Source: Myxococcales bacterium
GTDB lineage: Bacteria > Myxococcota_A > Polyangia > Polyangiales > GCA-016699535
Reading direction: 5' to 3'
Length of the DNA: 64,000 nucleotides
Assembly: GCA_016699535.1 (NCBI GenBank)
Contig: CP064980.1
Location: 186,001 to 250,000 of the forward strand
The notes beneath the pieces are model-generated. The model ran no database searches. It had not been told where the DNA came from and was given only the letters and a program-made list of their open reading frames with translations. Positions 62,692-64,000 of the stretch are shown here, in pieces. A program made the position numbers and the translations under genes. Every line of letters starts with the position of its first letter. Position 1 is the stretch's first letter.

Positions 62692-63772
62692 TGCAGGCTA
62701 CCAAGCTCTGAAAGAAGAGATTCGAAGCTTCATCACACGCTGCGCGGATGCGAAGCCTCGCGATTCTGAACGTGATGCGCTTATCGATCAAGCATGTGCC
62801 TATCAAGCAAAACATGTGCAGCCTTACAAAAACTATCTAGAGCATCTAAAACGAAGCATGCAGACGCCGGATCCATTTCGCTGGTCAGCTCTTCCTACCG
62901 ACGTTTTTCGCTATGCACGCATTGCATCCCATTCTGCGGACAAAGACATCCGAGTCTTTCAAACATCAGGCACCACAGCAGAACACAGCGGCAAGCATCC
63001 CTTTGCTGATCTTAGTCTGTATCAGCAAGCAGCTCATCACGCTGCCAAAGCAGCTCTCTTCCCCGACCGAGAACGCATGCGCATAGTGATTCTCGCGCCC
63101 AGCGAAACAGAAGCACCCCACTCTTCACTGAGTTACATGCTTGCTCGTTTCATCGACGATTTTGGAACCCCAAACAGCATTTACGTTTGGAAGCAAAACA
63201 GCATCCAGATGACACTAATGAAAAAGGCACTCGATGAAAGTGTAAATCACGAGGAGCCAATTGCTTTACTTGGAACCTCTTTTGCCTTTGTTCATGTGCT
63301 CGATGAACTTCAACAAAAGTGGCAGTTGCCCAGCGCAAGTCGCATCATGCAAACCGGTGGCTTCAAAGGCAAAAGCAGAGAAGTTCCCCGCGATGAACTC
63401 GAAAAACAGTTAAGCACAAGCTTTGGAATACCTTCCTCACACATCATTGCCGAATATGGCATGACCGAACTCAGCTCACAAATGTATGAAAACAAGTTAG
63501 TGCGCGCCCTCGCGCAGCAGAGCTGGAAGCCGGGCTATTTTTGCGCGCCCCCTTGGGTGCGCGTTTCCATAGTCGATCCCGATGATCTTGCGTCTGTCGA
63601 GGAGGGCCAAGAAGGACTTATTGAAATATTTGATTTAGCTAACCTGGATAGCGTCTGCGGAGTGCTCACATCCGATCTTGGCATCAAAGACGCGAATGGC
63701 TTTTATCTACTCGGCCGCGCCCCCGGCAGCCTTTTGCGTGGCTGCTCGCTAGTTGCCGAGGAATTTTTATAG
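62681..63772 (+). CDS. LuxE-family acyl-protein synthetase / ligase
   Basis: 363 residues of the adenylate-forming LuxE/PaaK-like family: VFQTSGTTAEHSGKHPF is the nucleotide loop, MQTGGFKGKSREVPRDEL and AEYGMTELSSQMYENK the signature blocks of LuxE. LuxE activates fatty acids as acyl-AMP and transfers them to itself for a reductase (LuxC). No luxC follows within the next 230 bases, and here the partner is a class III aminotransferase. That pairing may activate a carboxylic acid and aminate an aldehyde or ketone made from it; this is inference. Confidence 0.82.
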   Translation: MEHDAGYQALKEEIRSFITRCADAKPRDSERDALIDQACAYQAKHVQPYKNYLEHLKRSMQTPDPFRWSALPTDVFRYARIASHSADKDIRVFQTSGTTAEHSGKHPFADLSLYQQAAHHAAKAALFPDRERMRIVILAPSETEAPHSSLSYMLARFIDDFGTPNSIYVWKQNSIQMTLMKKALDESVNHEEPIALLGTSFAFVHVLDELQQKWQLPSASRIMQTGGFKGKSREVPRDELEKQLSTSFGIPSSHIIAEYGMTELSSQMYENKLVRALAQQSWKPGYFCAPPWVRVSIVDPDDLASVEEGQEGLIEIFDLANLDSVCGVLTSDLGIKDANGFYLLGRAPGSLLRGCSLVAEEFL

Positions 63773-63937
63773 AGGAGCGATTCTTGAGACAGTTTGCAAC
63801 ACTTGCCTCAGGGATCAAGGATACCGGAAACTCACACAGTCATGTGATTGCTCGAAACCATGCAAGCTAGACCAGCAGGTCTTGGACTATGCTCACCGTT
63901 GTAGTAGTAAAAAATTTCTATAAACACAGTGCTGCCC
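63773..63937 (+). other. Gap after the LuxE-like gene
   Basis: GAGGAG lies just after the stop and could serve a TTG at 63785, but that frame has only 28 codons (RQFATLASGIKDTGNSHSH...), with no recognisable feature. No hairpin with a T run is seen. I assign nothing here. Confidence 0.3.
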
Positions 63938-64000
63938 ATGAAACAACGAAAGAAATATCTCAGCAAAAGACTATACCTTTTGGTTTTGATTCTTGGATTT
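63938..64000 (+). CDS. Possible start of a new gene (signal peptide or membrane anchor), cut by the window end
   Basis: ATG 63938 opens a frame reading MKQRKKYLSKRLYLLVLIL..., a strongly basic start followed by a hydrophobic run, the form of a signal peptide or N-terminal membrane anchor. Only 21 codons are inside the window, and no strong ribosome site precedes the ATG. Whether it is real depends on the sequence beyond 64,000. Confidence 0.35.
   Translation, partial: MKQRKKYLSKRLYLLVLILGF

Overview
The window (64 kb, roughly half G+C) looks like chromosomal DNA of a Gram-negative bacterium from the Myxococcota or a neighbouring former delta-proteobacterial lineage. The reasons are circumstantial. 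There are many lipoproteins of unknown function, a sigma-54 activator with an FHA domain, a type IV pilin with a sigma-54 promoter, an AstA-like gene beside coaE, a bifunctional acetyltransferase/carbon-nitrogen hydrolase, and small conserved proteins beside rluD that I associate with myxobacteria. No species is claimed. Two tRNA genes (Phe, Pro) are intact; no rRNA, CRISPR array or insertion sequence was found.

Layout. 1-6.8 kb: end of a redoxin gene and a DsbD-like secreted protein, CopD-like and NnrS membrane proteins, an odd short-chain dehydrogenase with coaE, an AstA-like acyltransferase, a c-type cytochrome, a type IV pilin and tRNA-Phe. 6.9-14.5 kb: an accessory region with a Uma2 nuclease, a decayed toxin-like gene, an XRE regulator, a stray tRNA/tmRNA 3' end, a two-gene nitrilase-HEPN operon, a DUF222-HNH endonuclease and a small secreted protein. 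14.5-26 kb: two RluA-type pseudouridine synthases, the GNAT/nitrilase gene, a degenerate protease-like lipoprotein, two response regulators, rsmB, tRNA-Pro and a TPR lipoprotein. 26-33.6 kb: an EtfD-type iron-sulfur oxidoreductase, an orphan FliO/SctR pair, thiolase, acyl-CoA dehydrogenase and the FHA/sigma-54 activator. 33.7-44.5 kb: a PpiC-type isomerase with RseP, nadE, a lipoprotein, glmU, an ArsA-like ATPase, and hemC-hemA-ccsA/hemX in an overlapping operon. 44.6-50.7 kb: trxA, a pseudokinase, dut, pnp and rpsO in the usual order, and an SseB-domain protein. 50.9-61.3 kb: a glycogen/maltodextrin cluster (glycosyltransferase, malQ, glgB, glgX, divergent glgP). 61.4-64 kb: a class III aminotransferase followed by a LuxE-type acyl-protein synthetase, then the first codons of a possible new gene.

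The most interesting unit is the nitrilase-HEPN operon at 9.5-12.6 kb. A nitrilase-fold protein keeps a plausible Glu-Lys-Cys triad, and its partner carries an RNxxxH HEPN RNase signature. They sit in an island with other defence-like and mobile traces, so a new abortive-infection-type system is a reasonable hypothesis, but only a hypothesis.

A caution applies to the whole window. At least eight genes are broken by single-base shifts: the DsbD-like gene, pilin, rluA-like, GNAT/nitrilase, glmU twice, trxA, pnp and glgX. Most shifts lie at short runs of one base, and the other half of each protein is intact in another frame. Because glmU is normally essential and pnp and trxA are core genes, sequencing or assembly error is the likeliest cause.
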